This document shows, in pieces, positions 51,186-59,487 of a stretch of 64,000 bases of DNA. A model generated the notes under the pieces. It did not search any database and was not told the DNA's origin. It saw only the letters and a program-made list of their open reading frames with translations. The stretch is from CATOSD01 sp034422735 (GTDB lineage Bacteria; Chloroflexota; Dehalococcoidia; Lucifugimonadales; CATOSD01), in assembly GCA_034422735.1 (NCBI GenBank), contig DAOUJL010000051.1:1-64000 (forward strand). The letters are read 5' to 3'. Within the stretch, counting starts at the first letter, position 1; every line of letters starts with the position of its first letter. Both the position numbers and the translations under genes were made by a program.

Positions 51186-52421
51186 ATGGTCACCACAGCC
51201 GTGGGGTTGAGCGACGTTCGCGTCCTGGACCTGTCTCAAGACATCGCGGGGCCTTATGCGGCCTATCTGCTCGGCGCGTTCGGCGCGGACGTGATCAAGG
51301 TCGAACCGCCAGGCCGTGGCGACCTCACTCGCCGCAGGGGGCCATTTGCCGACGACGAGCCGGATCCCAACCGCAGCGCGCCCTTCCTGTATCTGAACCG
51401 CAACAAACGCGGAGTGACGCTGGACCTGCATACGTCGACCGGCCTGGATCTGGCTCAGCGGCTAATCGACGTCGCGGACGTGGTGATCGACAACTCCGAA
51501 CCGTGCTCGCCCCTGTTCGACACGCTGGACGGTCGGCGGCTGCGGCTCCGCAATCCGGCGCTGGTGGTGACGTCCGTGACCAACTTCGGGCGGTCGGGGC
51601 CCTACAGGCAGTACAAGGGAGGCGAGCTGGTTATGGACGCTTTCGGCGGATGGGTCTTCGTTACCGGCGAGCCGGAACGGGAGCCGGTGAAGCCGGGGCT
51701 GTTCCAGGCGCAGTATTCTACCGGCCTGAGCGCCGCCATACACGCCGCGGCGGCGCTGAACGTGCGGCAGGCCACCGGCGCGGGCCGCAACATCGAGGTG
51801 ACCGTCATGGAAACCGCCGCCCACTTCGTGGGCATGGGAATCTCCATGTACTCCAGCTCAGGCGACATGCAGGTGCGAGCAGGCAGTTGGACGGCGATGC
51901 TCAGGGGCTGGGACGGCCCGCGCAGCCATCCGACCGAGATTTACGAGTGCAAAGACGGCCACGTGGGAGTCGCGGTGCAGACGCAGGGCCAGTGGGAGAT
52001 GTTCGCGCTGGCAGTGGGCGCCCCGGAGCTGGAGACGGACCCCAGGTTCGCCACCAGCTACAGCGAGCGGGGGAGGCACGCGCGGGAGTTCAACGCCGTG
52101 GTTGCGCCGTGGTTCATGGAGCGGACGCGTCGCGAGATATTCGACCTGTTCGGCCAGTACCGCATACCGTGCGGCATGGCCTACACGGCGGAGGAGATGC
52201 TGGACGACCCGCAACACAAGAGCGTGGAGTTCTACCAGCAGCTGGAGCAGGCGGACGGCTCGACGCTGCCCTTCCCGCGCCTGCCGCTGCACGGCGACAG
52301 CCTTCACACGCGCATGGAGCGGGCGCCGTCCCTGGGAGAGCATAACGGCGAAGTCTACACCGAGTTGCTTGGCCTGAGCAGGGCCGAGCTGGCGTCGCTG
52401 CGCGGCGCGGGGGTGATATAG
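51186..52421 (+). CDS. CaiB/BaiF (class III) CoA-transferase, subunit lacking the catalytic Asp
   Basis: 411 residues. Opens VRVLDLSQDIAGPYAAYLLGAFGADVIKVEPPGRGD, the typical Rossmann start. On the helix that holds the catalytic Asp in this family, the residue is Gln176 (codon 51711-51713, FQAQYSTGLSAA), so it is probably a non-catalytic partner. Its stop is followed immediately by the ATG of the second CaiB gene (no gap), implying equal synthesis and a heterodimer. The arrangement mirrors the fused gene at 1374. Acid substrate unknown. Confidence 0.9.
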   Translation: MVTTAVGLSDVRVLDLSQDIAGPYAAYLLGAFGADVIKVEPPGRGDLTRRRGPFADDEPDPNRSAPFLYLNRNKRGVTLDLHTSTGLDLAQRLIDVADVVIDNSEPCSPLFDTLDGRRLRLRNPALVVTSVTNFGRSGPYRQYKGGELVMDAFGGWVFVTGEPEREPVKPGLFQAQYSTGLSAAIHAAAALNVRQATGAGRNIEVTVMETAAHFVGMGISMYSSSGDMQVRAGSWTAMLRGWDGPRSHPTEIYECKDGHVGVAVQTQGQWEMFALAVGAPELETDPRFATSYSERGRHAREFNAVVAPWFMERTRREIFDLFGQYRIPCGMAYTAEEMLDDPQHKSVEFYQQLEQADGSTLPFPRLPLHGDSLHTRMERAPSLGEHNGEVYTELLGLSRAELASLRGAGVI

Positions 52422-53660
52422 ATGCTTCTGCAAGGGATACGCATACTCGACCTCACCTACTACATCGCCGGGCCGGTCGGCACACAGGTGCTCGCCGACC
52501 TCGGCGCTGAGACTATCAAGGTCGAAGGGCCGTTCGCGTCCACCAGGACGCAGGTAGACGAGACGCCGCAGAACGGAGGCTCCAAGCCGCGCATAGTGGT
52601 GGCCTACACCGGATTCAACCACCTGAACCGCAACAAGCGCAGCGTGGTGCTCAACCTCGCCTCCGAGGAGGGCAAGGAGGTCTTTCGAGACCTGGTGCGA
52701 ATCAGCGACCTGGTGGTCGAGAACTACAGCCTGCGCGTAATGCGCAATTTCGGGTTCGAATATCCCGCGCTCAGGGAGATCAACCCGGGCATAATCGTCA
52801 TCTCGATGCCGGGCTACGGACGTGAGGGGCCGTATCGAGAGTACGCCTCGTGGGGCGAGACAATCGAGTCCACCGCCGGGCTGACGCAGATGACCGGCTA
52901 CGAGGACGGCCCGCCGCTCCGCTCCGCAATCTACATGCCCGACCCGTTCAGCGGCATGTACGCCGCTATGGCGGCCATGGTGTGCCTGAACCAGCGCGCC
53001 AAGACGGGCGAGGGCCAGCACGTCACCGTGAGCCACCTGGAGTCCGCCGCACAGCTCTCCGGCGAGGTTGTTCTGGACTACGCGATGAACGGGCGCAACG
53101 GGCGCAGGATGGGAAGCCGCGACGCGTACAGATCGCCGCACGGCGTCTATCGGTGCGAGGGAGTGGACGAGTGGGTCGCCATCGACGTCGGCGGCGAGGG
53201 GCAGTGGGATGCCTTCCGCGCCGCGCTGGGCGACCCCGACTGGGCGCGCGAGCCGCGCTTCGCCGACGTGCTCTCCCGCCACGCCAACCAGGACGCGCTC
53301 GACGAGCGCATCGCGGAGTGGACGCGAGCGCGCACAAAGTCGGAGGTGACGGCCACACTCCAGACCGCCGGCGTGGCCGCGGGCGCGGTGCAGAACGCCG
53401 CAGACCTCGGGGCGGACGCCCACCTGAACGAACGGGGATACTTCTGGCGCTACGCCGAGAACCTCGACGGCCACCCGCAGGTGACCTTTCCAGGCGGCAG
53501 GGCGAAGTACGAAGGCGCGCCCGAAGAAGTCATGCGGCGGACGCCCGCGTTCGGAGAGGACAACGCCTACGTCTTCGGGGACCTGCTGGGATACTCAGAA
53601 GGTCACGTCGAGCGTCTGCGAGAACTGGATGTAACACTGGACATTCTCCCTACTTTCTGA
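52422..53660 (+). CDS. CaiB/BaiF (class III) CoA-transferase, subunit with the catalytic Asp
   Basis: 412 residues. Opens IRILDLTYYIAGPVGTQVLADLGAETIKVEGP. Keeps the catalytic aspartate, Asp174 (codon 52941-52943), in MPDPFSGMYAAMA. Also shows HLNRNKRSVVLNLASEEGKEV and the closing GEDNAYVFGDLLGYS. Likely pairs with the degenerate subunit encoded directly before it to move CoA between two carboxylic acids. A crotonase gene follows after 26 nt. Confidence 0.92.
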   Translation: MLLQGIRILDLTYYIAGPVGTQVLADLGAETIKVEGPFASTRTQVDETPQNGGSKPRIVVAYTGFNHLNRNKRSVVLNLASEEGKEVFRDLVRISDLVVENYSLRVMRNFGFEYPALREINPGIIVISMPGYGREGPYREYASWGETIESTAGLTQMTGYEDGPPLRSAIYMPDPFSGMYAAMAAMVCLNQRAKTGEGQHVTVSHLESAAQLSGEVVLDYAMNGRNGRRMGSRDAYRSPHGVYRCEGVDEWVAIDVGGEGQWDAFRAALGDPDWAREPRFADVLSRHANQDALDERIAEWTRARTKSEVTATLQTAGVAAGAVQNAADLGADAHLNERGYFWRYAENLDGHPQVTFPGGRAKYEGAPEEVMRRTPAFGEDNAYVFGDLLGYSEGHVERLRELDVTLDILPTF

Positions 53661-53686
53661 GCACGCGAATCTGACAGGAGGCCAAT

Positions 53687-54466
53687 ATGGCGGTGATAGA
53701 GTACGAGAAGAGAGGCAGGGTCGCCTACGTGACCATTAGCAGGCCGGAGGCGATGAATGCCCTCAACCGCGAGGTGCAGACCGGCCTCGCCGACGCTTGG
53801 CGAGAGGTGGAGTCGGACGATGACGTGTTCGCCGCCGTGCTGTCCGGCGCGGGCGGCCGGGCCTTCTCAGCAGGGGCTGACCTAAAGACGATGGAGACCG
53901 GCGACGACCGGGGCGAGCCGACGATCCCGGCACAGCGCGAGGACGGCACGCTGGGGCCGTCGGTCAAGGGCGTCAGCAAGCCGGTCGTGGCCGCCATCGA
54001 CGGTTACTGCCTCGCGGGCGGCCTGGAGCTCGCGCTCGCCTGCGACATACGCATCGCCACGGAGCGCTCCCAGTTCGGCTGCCCGGAGGTGAAGTGGAAC
54101 CTGCTGCACGGCTTTGGGGCGCAGGTAATGCCCTTCAGCGCTCACATGTCCAGCATGATGGAGCTGCTGCTCACCGGCGAGTTCATCGATGCCCAGGAGG
54201 CGAAGCGCATCGGGCTGGTTTCCCGCGTGGTCGAGGACGGCAAGCACCTGGAGGCGGCTGAGGAGCTGTGCGAGAAGATCTGCCGCAACGCGCCGCTCGC
54301 CATAAGGGTGACGAAAGAGCTGGCGTCGCTCAAGGTCAACCAGGGACTGCGCGACGGGATGCGCCTGTACGCCACGCTGGGACGACTGCTGAGGACGACC
54401 GACGACTCCAAGGAGGGGCCGCGGGCCTTCGCCGAGAAGCGCCAGCCCAGCTTCACGGGGAGGTAG
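53687..54466 (+). CDS. Enoyl-CoA hydratase/isomerase family protein
   Basis: 259 residues. VAYVTISRPEAMNAL, AFSAGADLKTME (oxyanion hole), Glu114 in GGLELALACD and Glu134 in FGCPEVKWN: a full hydratase set. CAGGAGG precedes the ATG. Closely similar in layout to the crotonase at 50242, so the two may be paralogues acting on sequential or alternative acyl-CoAs. The palindromic repeat begins directly after the stop codon. Confidence 0.93.
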   Translation: MAVIEYEKRGRVAYVTISRPEAMNALNREVQTGLADAWREVESDDDVFAAVLSGAGGRAFSAGADLKTMETGDDRGEPTIPAQREDGTLGPSVKGVSKPVVAAIDGYCLAGGLELALACDIRIATERSQFGCPEVKWNLLHGFGAQVMPFSAHMSSMMELLLTGEFIDAQEAKRIGLVSRVVEDGKHLEAAEELCEKICRNAPLAIRVTKELASLKVNQGLRDGMRLYATLGRLLRTTDDSKEGPRAFAEKRQPSFTGR

Positions 54467-54508
54467 CACCCCCATCTTGACCTTCCCACTGCGAGGGGGA
54501 AGGGACTT
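54467..54508 (+). repeat. Palindromic intergenic repeat
   Basis: CACCCCCATCTTGACC then CCTTCCCACT, GCG, AGGGGGAAGG (one mismatch in the arm), then GACTTT. Begins at the base after the crotonase TAG. Confidence 0.75.
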
Positions 54509-54587
54509 TGGGTTAGTACTCAGTCGTTGGACTGTAGCCGTAGCATGGACTCCGTGTTATCCTACTATCACTGACGGGAGGATGAAC

Positions 54588-54929
54588 ATGGTACGCGTTC
54601 CCAGTGTTAGAGAGCCGACGCACCCCGGCGATATGCTGCTTAAGGAGTTCCTCGCGCCGCTTGGGATGACCCAGCGCAATCTGGCGAATGCCATCCACGT
54701 GTCCTACCAGCGCGTCAACGAGGTTGTTCGCGGCCGCCGCGGGGTCACGCCCAGCACCGCCCTGCGGCTCTCCAGGTTGTTCGGCACGTCCCCGGACTTC
54801 TGGTTGAGCCTGCAGTTGCGGTGGGACCTGTACCACGTCCAGCGCGCCGAGGCAGACCTGTTGGAGAAAATTCAGCCACGGGAGGGGGAAGGGACATTGG
54901 CGCGCGCGGCGGAGGCGCCCCCACCCTGA
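54588..54929 (+). CDS. higA: HigA-family XRE antitoxin-like protein, no toxin partner seen
   Basis: 113 residues. The core (about 8-90) is a HigA/VapI-type helix-turn-helix: EPTHPGDMLLKEFLAPLGMTQRNLANAIHVSYQRVNEVVRG, then VTPSTALRLSRLFGTSPDFWLSLQLRWDL. GGGAGG lies 6 nt ahead of ATG 54588. No HigB-like toxin gene lies on either side: upstream is a repeat, downstream a hydrolase on the other strand. The last 16 or so codons (REGEGTLARAAEAPPP) read through a half copy of the palindromic repeat, so the original C-terminus was probably replaced. May act as a solitary DNA-binding regulator. Confidence 0.8.
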   Translation: MVRVPSVREPTHPGDMLLKEFLAPLGMTQRNLANAIHVSYQRVNEVVRGRRGVTPSTALRLSRLFGTSPDFWLSLQLRWDLYHVQRAEADLLEKIQPREGEGTLARAAEAPPP

Positions 54930-54951
54930 CCCTCCCCTGCGAGGGGGAAGG
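54914..54951 (+). repeat. Palindromic intergenic repeat with half copy inside higA
   Basis: CGCCCCCACCCTGACC, CCTCCCCT, GCG, AGGGGGAAGG. A half copy, GGGAGGGGGAAGGGACATTGG, lies 54880-54900 within the higA 3' end, and the full copy overlaps the higA stop codon. Confidence 0.7.
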
Positions 54952-54960
54952 GAGATCGGG

Positions 54961-55728
54961 TTACAGGCTGTTCAGGAAGCGCTCGACCTCGAAGTTGAAC
55001 ACGTCCGGCCTCTCGAAGTAGACGGAATGGCCTGCGCTCGGCACGGGAAGCAGCTTTGCGCCGGGTATGTAGCCCGCGGCTTTCTCGATTATGTGCGGCG
55101 GCGTTATGTCGTCTTCCTCGCCCACGATGAACAGAGTCGGTGTTGTCACCTTCGCCAGGTCCGCGGCCATCGGCCCACCCGACAGGCCCTCCGTTCCGAA
55201 GGGCACGCGCGGCGGATTCGTCCTGGATATCTGGAGATACAGGTTCGCCAAGTTCGGGTTGCGCTCCTGGAAAGTCCGGCCCAGCGCCCTGACGCCGATC
55301 TCCTCAGTGGCGGCCTGCGCCTCCCGGAAGGCCGTGAACGCCTGCTGGAACTCCGGCTCGGCGACGCCGCCCGGCGTGTCCGCCATCACCAGGCTCTTCA
55401 CTCGCTCCGGGTGTTCCACCGTCAGCCCCAGGCACGTCCATCCGCCCATTGACTGTGCCACCAGGTGCGCGCTGTCGATGCCCAGGTGGTCCAGCAGCGC
55501 GCGCAGGTCCTCCACGAACATCGACCTGCCGGGCGCTTCGGCGGTGTCCAGCGACCGCCCGAAACCGCGATGATCGATCGTGACGCAGCGGTAGCTCCGC
55601 GAGAAGTAGGGTATCTGCTGCCACCAGCTAAGCAGGTTCCCGCCCGCGCCGTGGCAGAACACGATCGCGTCGCCCTCTCCGTACTCCTGGTAGTGCATCT
55701 CGATGCCGTTGATGTCCGCCTTCGACAC
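54961..55728 (-). CDS. Alpha/beta-fold hydrolase
   Basis: 255 residues. Complete catalytic triad: Ser in VAQSMGGW, Asp in GEEDDITPP and His in PSAGHSVYF; oxyanion-site HGAGGNLLSWW near residue 26. Similar to 3-oxoadipate enol-lactonase and epoxide-hydrolase-like enzymes; the substrate is likely a small ester or lactone. GTG 55728 has AGGAGG 6 nt upstream. Divergent from the acyl-CoA dehydrogenase pair. Confidence 0.9.
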   Translation of the reverse strand: MSKADINGIEMHYQEYGEGDAIVFCHGAGGNLLSWWQQIPYFSRSYRCVTIDHRGFGRSLDTAEAPGRSMFVEDLRALLDHLGIDSAHLVAQSMGGWTCLGLTVEHPERVKSLVMADTPGGVAEPEFQQAFTAFREAQAATEEIGVRALGRTFQERNPNLANLYLQISRTNPPRVPFGTEGLSGGPMAADLAKVTTPTLFIVGEEDDITPPHIIEKAAGYIPGAKLLPVPSAGHSVYFERPDVFNFEVERFLNSL

Positions 55729-55762
55729 TTGTCACCTCCTGTTTGTGTTCCCATACCGCGCC

Positions 55763-55792
55763 ATTCTATAGTGCGCGCCGCCCCTCAGTCGA
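55763..55792 (-). promoter_or_regulatory. Promoter candidate of the alpha/beta hydrolase gene
   Basis: On the minus strand TCGACT (55792-55787), 18 nt, TAGAAT (55768-55763), start near 55756, 28 nt before the GTG. Confidence 0.35.
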
Positions 55793-55834
55793 CCCCGGTC
55801 CGCGAAAGGAGCAATCCTCGGCGGTTGCGAGTCC

Positions 55835-55863
55835 TTGCCAAGCCAGCCTGCCTGAAATACAAT
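55835..55863 (+). promoter_or_regulatory. Sigma70-type promoter of the acyl-CoA dehydrogenase pair
   Basis: TTGCCA (55835-55840), 17 nt, TACAAT (55858-55863), start near 55870, about 54 nt before the TTG start. Confidence 0.5.
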
Positions 55864-55923
55864 TGGCCTCGGCCGCGTCGCAAGGCGTCGAATGGCGGCC
55901 CACCAGCGCTGAGGAGGTCCCAC

Positions 55924-57156
55924 TTGGATTTCGAACCCAGGTATTCCGAAGAGCAGCAACAGTTCAGGACCGAGGTGCGGGAGTGGCTCGAACAGCACGT
56001 TCCCAAGGACCTCGCCAATCCTGCCGATTCCGCGAAGACGACTTATGAGGACTATCTCAAGTACAGGGAGCTTGGCAGAAAGCTGGGCGACAAGGGCTGG
56101 CTCTGGGCCACCGCGCCGACGCAGTACGGCGGCGGCGGGCTGTCGATCGACCACGCCATCGTCATCGAGGAGGAACTGGACAGATACGACCTGTCCGTCC
56201 CGCCCTACTACGACAGCGGCGGACGCCTCGGCGGCGCGAGCATCCTGGTCTGGGGCAGCGACGAACAGAAGGACCACTTCCTGCCGCCCATATTCAAGGG
56301 CGAAGTGCGCACCTGGCAGCTTCTCACCGAACCCGGTGCAGGCTCCGACCTGGCCGGCGTGAAGATCAGCGCCGTCCGCGACGGCGACGAGTACGTGATC
56401 AACGGCCAGAAGATATACGTGGGCAGCTCCAACGGCGCGGAGCAGTTCTGGATGATCACCTGCACCGACCCGGAGGGCGAGCGGCACCAGAACCTGAGCT
56501 GGTTCATCATTCCCGCCGACAGCCCCGGCATCACCGTCACGCCCATGGACCTGCTCATCGCCGGCGGCGAGGGCGGCGCGGGCACCGGCGTCAAGAACAC
56601 CATCTTCTTCGACAACGTGCGTGTTCCCGCCTTCAATCTGATTGGAGGCGAGAACAACGGGTGGCGCGTCGCGACCACGCACCTCGAGCTCGAGCACGGC
56701 TCGGGCGGGACGATCCGTCGCAACCGGATAGTAGACCACCTCTTCGAGTACATGCGCGAGCTGAAGCGCGACGGCAAGCCCCTGCTGGAGGATCAGGACG
56801 CCCGCGACGCGCTGGCGGACTTCTACATCGAGGCGGAGATTTCCAGGCTCTTCGGGATGCGCAACTACTGGATGCGCCACTCGCACGTGCCCATGTCCTA
56901 CGAGGGCCCGCAGTCGTCGTTCTATCGCAAGAACACCGGCCTGAAGATGGCGCAGCGCATACTGGACATCGTGGGCCCCTACGCGCTCACCAACGATCCC
57001 AAGTGGGACCTGTCCGACGAGCACATGGAGGTCTACCAGCGCTCCAGTATCGTTGCCCTCCATCCCGGCGGCACCACCGACATCCAGAAGGTGATCATGG
57101 CCAGGCGCATAGGCATCGGCCGCGAGGTCAAGGAGAAACAGGGAGCGCTAGCCTAA
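55924..57156 (+). CDS. Acyl-CoA dehydrogenase
   Basis: About 410 residues. FAD-dependent alpha-beta dehydrogenation of an acyl-CoA. Seen: FRTEVREWLEQHVP at the start, WLWATAPTQYGGGGLS, LLTEPGAGSDLAGVKISAVRDGDEYVINGQKIYVG (FAD/substrate region), and QKVIMARRIGIGREVKEK at the end. TTG 55924 has AGGAGG 6 nt upstream and starts directly at the family alignment; the open frame reaches 55465. It is followed, across a repeat, by a second acyl-CoA dehydrogenase gene; such side-by-side pairs often form heteromeric enzymes. Confidence 0.93.
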   Translation: MDFEPRYSEEQQQFRTEVREWLEQHVPKDLANPADSAKTTYEDYLKYRELGRKLGDKGWLWATAPTQYGGGGLSIDHAIVIEEELDRYDLSVPPYYDSGGRLGGASILVWGSDEQKDHFLPPIFKGEVRTWQLLTEPGAGSDLAGVKISAVRDGDEYVINGQKIYVGSSNGAEQFWMITCTDPEGERHQNLSWFIIPADSPGITVTPMDLLIAGGEGGAGTGVKNTIFFDNVRVPAFNLIGGENNGWRVATTHLELEHGSGGTIRRNRIVDHLFEYMRELKRDGKPLLEDQDARDALADFYIEAEISRLFGMRNYWMRHSHVPMSYEGPQSSFYRKNTGLKMAQRILDIVGPYALTNDPKWDLSDEHMEVYQRSSIVALHPGGTTDIQKVIMARRIGIGREVKEKQGALA

Positions 57157-57162
57157 GCAAGA

Positions 57163-57202
57163 GTCCCTTCCCCCTCGGAGGGGGAAGGTTAGGATGGGGG
57201 TG
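57163..57202 (-). repeat. Palindromic intergenic repeat, inverted orientation
   Basis: GTCCCTTCCCCCT, CGG, AGGGGGAAGG then TTAGGATGGGGGTG: the reverse complement of the usual CACCCCCATCCTAACC order. It fills the gap between the two acyl-CoA dehydrogenase genes, and its GGGGGTG may serve as ribosome-binding site for the second. Confidence 0.78.
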
Positions 57203-57212
57203 ACGACGCCAC

Positions 57213-58343
57213 ATGGACCTGTCGTTGAGCGAGTACCAACAGCAGTTGAAGAACACGGCGCGGGATTTCATGGAGCGCGAGTGCTCCAAGGAGACGCTGG
57301 TGGAGCTGGACGAATCGGAGACCGGCTACACCGACGTCATCTGGCAACGGGCCTCCGAAATCGGCTGGCTGGGAATGCTGGTGCCCGCCGAACACGGCGG
57401 CGCAGGCGGCTCGCTGACGGACGCCGCGGTCGTTTACGAGCAGCTCGGCAGCGGGCCGCTCTCCGGGCCGTTCTTCTCATCGGGCGTGCTTGGCGCGCTC
57501 ATCGTGGAGGAGAGCGGAGACGACGAGCAGAAGGGTCGCTACCTGCCGGGAATCGCCAGCGGCCAGGACATCTTCACGCTCGCCATGACCGAGCCGAGCT
57601 ACGGCTGGAAAGCCACGTCGATACAGATGCGCGCCGAGCGCGCCAACGGCGGCTACAAGTTGAACGGCGCCAAGCTGTTCGTTCACGACGCCGTCGCCGC
57701 CTCCAGGCTCATCTGCCCTGTCCGGACCCATGACTCCGACGATCCCGAGGACGGCGTCACGCTCGTCGTCGTGGACACCAGCGCGGCGGGCGTGTCCACG
57801 AGAAAGCTGTCGGGCTTCATGGGGTGGGTCGGCGAAGTCACCTTCGATGACGTCCAGGTGGACGACTCCGCCGTGCTCGGGGAGGTTGGCGGCGGCTGGG
57901 GGCCGCTGCAGCGGGCCTTCCGCTGCGCAGCCCCGGTGCTGTGCGCCTACAAGGTGGGCGGCTCGCAGGCGGTGTTCGACATGTCGGTGGAGTACAGCCG
58001 CACACGGCGCCAGTTCGGCACGCCCATTGGCCGCTTCCAGCGCGTGCAGGACCACATAATCGGCATCGTCAACCACCTCGACGCCGCGCGGTGGACCACC
58101 TACGAGGCGCTCTGGAAGCTCGACTCCGGACGGCCCGCGTACACCAGCGTTCACATGGCGAAGGCCGTATCGAGCGAGGCTTACATGCAGGCGTGCAACG
58201 GCGCCCACGAGGTGCACGCCGGCCTGGGAGTGATGCGGGAGTACGGACTGACGCTGCACACCCGGATGTCGCGGACGCTTTACCACGTGCTCGGCGACCC
58301 GCTCCACCATCGCAGGCTGATGGTGGACACCCTCGACATTTAG
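57213..58343 (+). CDS. Acyl-CoA dehydrogenase
   Basis: 376 residues. LSEYQQQLKNTARDFMERE at the start, GWLGMLVPAEHGGAGGSLTDA, LAMTEPSYGWKATSIQMRAERANGGYKLNGAKLFV, YSRTRRQFGTPIGRFQRVQDHI and NGAHEVHAGLGVMREYGLTLHTRMSRT at the end, all family segments. More divergent than its upstream neighbour (TEPSYGW instead of TEPGAGSD), so it may be the non-catalytic or regulatory half of a heteromeric enzyme. Ends with a 4-nt overlap of the convergent peptidase gene. Confidence 0.9.
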   Translation: MDLSLSEYQQQLKNTARDFMERECSKETLVELDESETGYTDVIWQRASEIGWLGMLVPAEHGGAGGSLTDAAVVYEQLGSGPLSGPFFSSGVLGALIVEESGDDEQKGRYLPGIASGQDIFTLAMTEPSYGWKATSIQMRAERANGGYKLNGAKLFVHDAVAASRLICPVRTHDSDDPEDGVTLVVVDTSAAGVSTRKLSGFMGWVGEVTFDDVQVDDSAVLGEVGGGWGPLQRAFRCAAPVLCAYKVGGSQAVFDMSVEYSRTRRQFGTPIGRFQRVQDHIIGIVNHLDAARWTTYEALWKLDSGRPAYTSVHMAKAVSSEAYMQACNGAHEVHAGLGVMREYGLTLHTRMSRTLYHVLGDPLHHRRLMVDTLDI

Positions 58344-59398
58344 CCTCGGGCGGCCAGCAGCACGCTCAGCTTGTCTACGGGGATCTCGTCGCGCCTGTTG
58401 CCGTCGCGGCCCACCATGGTGTGGGCTCTCAGGATCGAGTTCACGATCGCCTCTTCGGTCGCCTCCACGGCGGCGCGGAACAGGGGCGTCAGCGCGGCGT
58501 CGTCGATGTCCGGCCGGTCGAACGAGTTCGAGAACGCGATCACGAAGTCGCCGCTGCCGTGGCTGGCTATGCCCCCTACCCTCGCAAGCCCCAGTCCGGC
58601 GCGCCTGGCGATGCGGCCGAGCTGGCGCGCCGTCACCGGGGCGTCGGTGCCCAGCACCATCATGGTGGAACCGCCGCCATCGTCCGCAACGCCGGGCGGA
58701 AGTAGGTGGCGGCCCACCTCGACGCTGCCGATGCGAAGCTCGCGCGGGTCTCCCGTGTTCGTCAGCGTCAGCGCTCCAACCGTGTAAGTGGTGTCCAGTC
58801 CATCGCAGATGCGGGACGCGGTGCCGATTCCCGCCTTCCATCCGAAGCCGGTCATGCCTGTCCCGGCCCCCACGTTGCCTTCCTGCACGTTGGGAGTGTA
58901 CGCGCCGGTTATAGCCTCGAGAACGTGACCGGGTTGGACGTGCCTGCCGATGATGTCGTTGAGGAAGCCGTCGTTGCACTCTCCCACGACGGGGTTGAAA
59001 GAGTAGACGCCGGGGTTCTCTGCCGCGAGATAGTCGACCATAGCGTCGGCGACTCTCCAGGTGCTCAGCGTGCCGGTCAGAGCAATGGGACTCTCGATTA
59101 CACCGAGCTCCTGAATCTGTAGAAAACCGACCGCCTTGCCGAAACCGTTGAGCACATGTACCGCGGCGGTCACTTTCCTCCTGAACAGGCTCCGCTGGTG
59201 GGGCATGATGACCGTGACACCGGTGCGCACCGGTCCGCTGCCAATCCGCATGGGGCCGTCGCCTCTTATCAGTGTGGTGTGGCCCACCGCCACGCCCTCG
59301 ACGTCGGTTATCGAGTTGTGCTCCCCCCGGGGGAGGATGCCAAGCTGCAACCCCAAGTCGGTCGCGCGAGGTCGAGAGCTTGAATTCCATCCAGTCAT
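58340..59398 (-). CDS. P1 family peptidase (DmpA/BapA-type, S58)
   Basis: About 352 residues. N-terminal nucleophile amidase that cleaves itself to activate; hydrolyses N-terminal residues or beta-peptides. The predicted autocleavage/nucleophile Ser is Ser244 (codon ending 58667) in GGGSTMMVLGTDAPV; also NSITDVEGVAVGHTT, GTGMTGFGWKAGIGTASR and SGDFVIAFSN. ATG 59398 follows GGAG by 6 nt; the open frame reaches 59545 but the promoter at 59432-59460 lies between. Convergent with the acyl-CoA dehydrogenase gene. Confidence 0.92.
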   Translation of the reverse strand: MTGWNSSSRPRATDLGLQLGILPRGEHNSITDVEGVAVGHTTLIRGDGPMRIGSGPVRTGVTVIMPHQRSLFRRKVTAAVHVLNGFGKAVGFLQIQELGVIESPIALTGTLSTWRVADAMVDYLAAENPGVYSFNPVVGECNDGFLNDIIGRHVQPGHVLEAITGAYTPNVQEGNVGAGTGMTGFGWKAGIGTASRICDGLDTTYTVGALTLTNTGDPRELRIGSVEVGRHLLPPGVADDGGGSTMMVLGTDAPVTARQLGRIARRAGLGLARVGGIASHGSGDFVIAFSNSFDRPDIDDAALTPLFRAAVEATEEAIVNSILRAHTMVGRDGNRRDEIPVDKLSVLLAARG

Positions 59399-59431
59399 GC
59401 ATTCGCTCCGATTCAGAAATTCGTTGACCGA

Positions 59432-59460
59432 GAATAGACCAAGTTCAGATCCGGCGCAAG
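59432..59460 (-). promoter_or_regulatory. Promoter candidate of the P1 peptidase gene
   Basis: On the minus strand TTGCGC (59460-59455), 17 nt, TATTCT (59437-59432), start near 59425, 27 nt before the ATG. Confidence 0.42.
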
Positions 59461-59487
59461 TGGTTAATCGCGCACGCTGGAGCAGAG

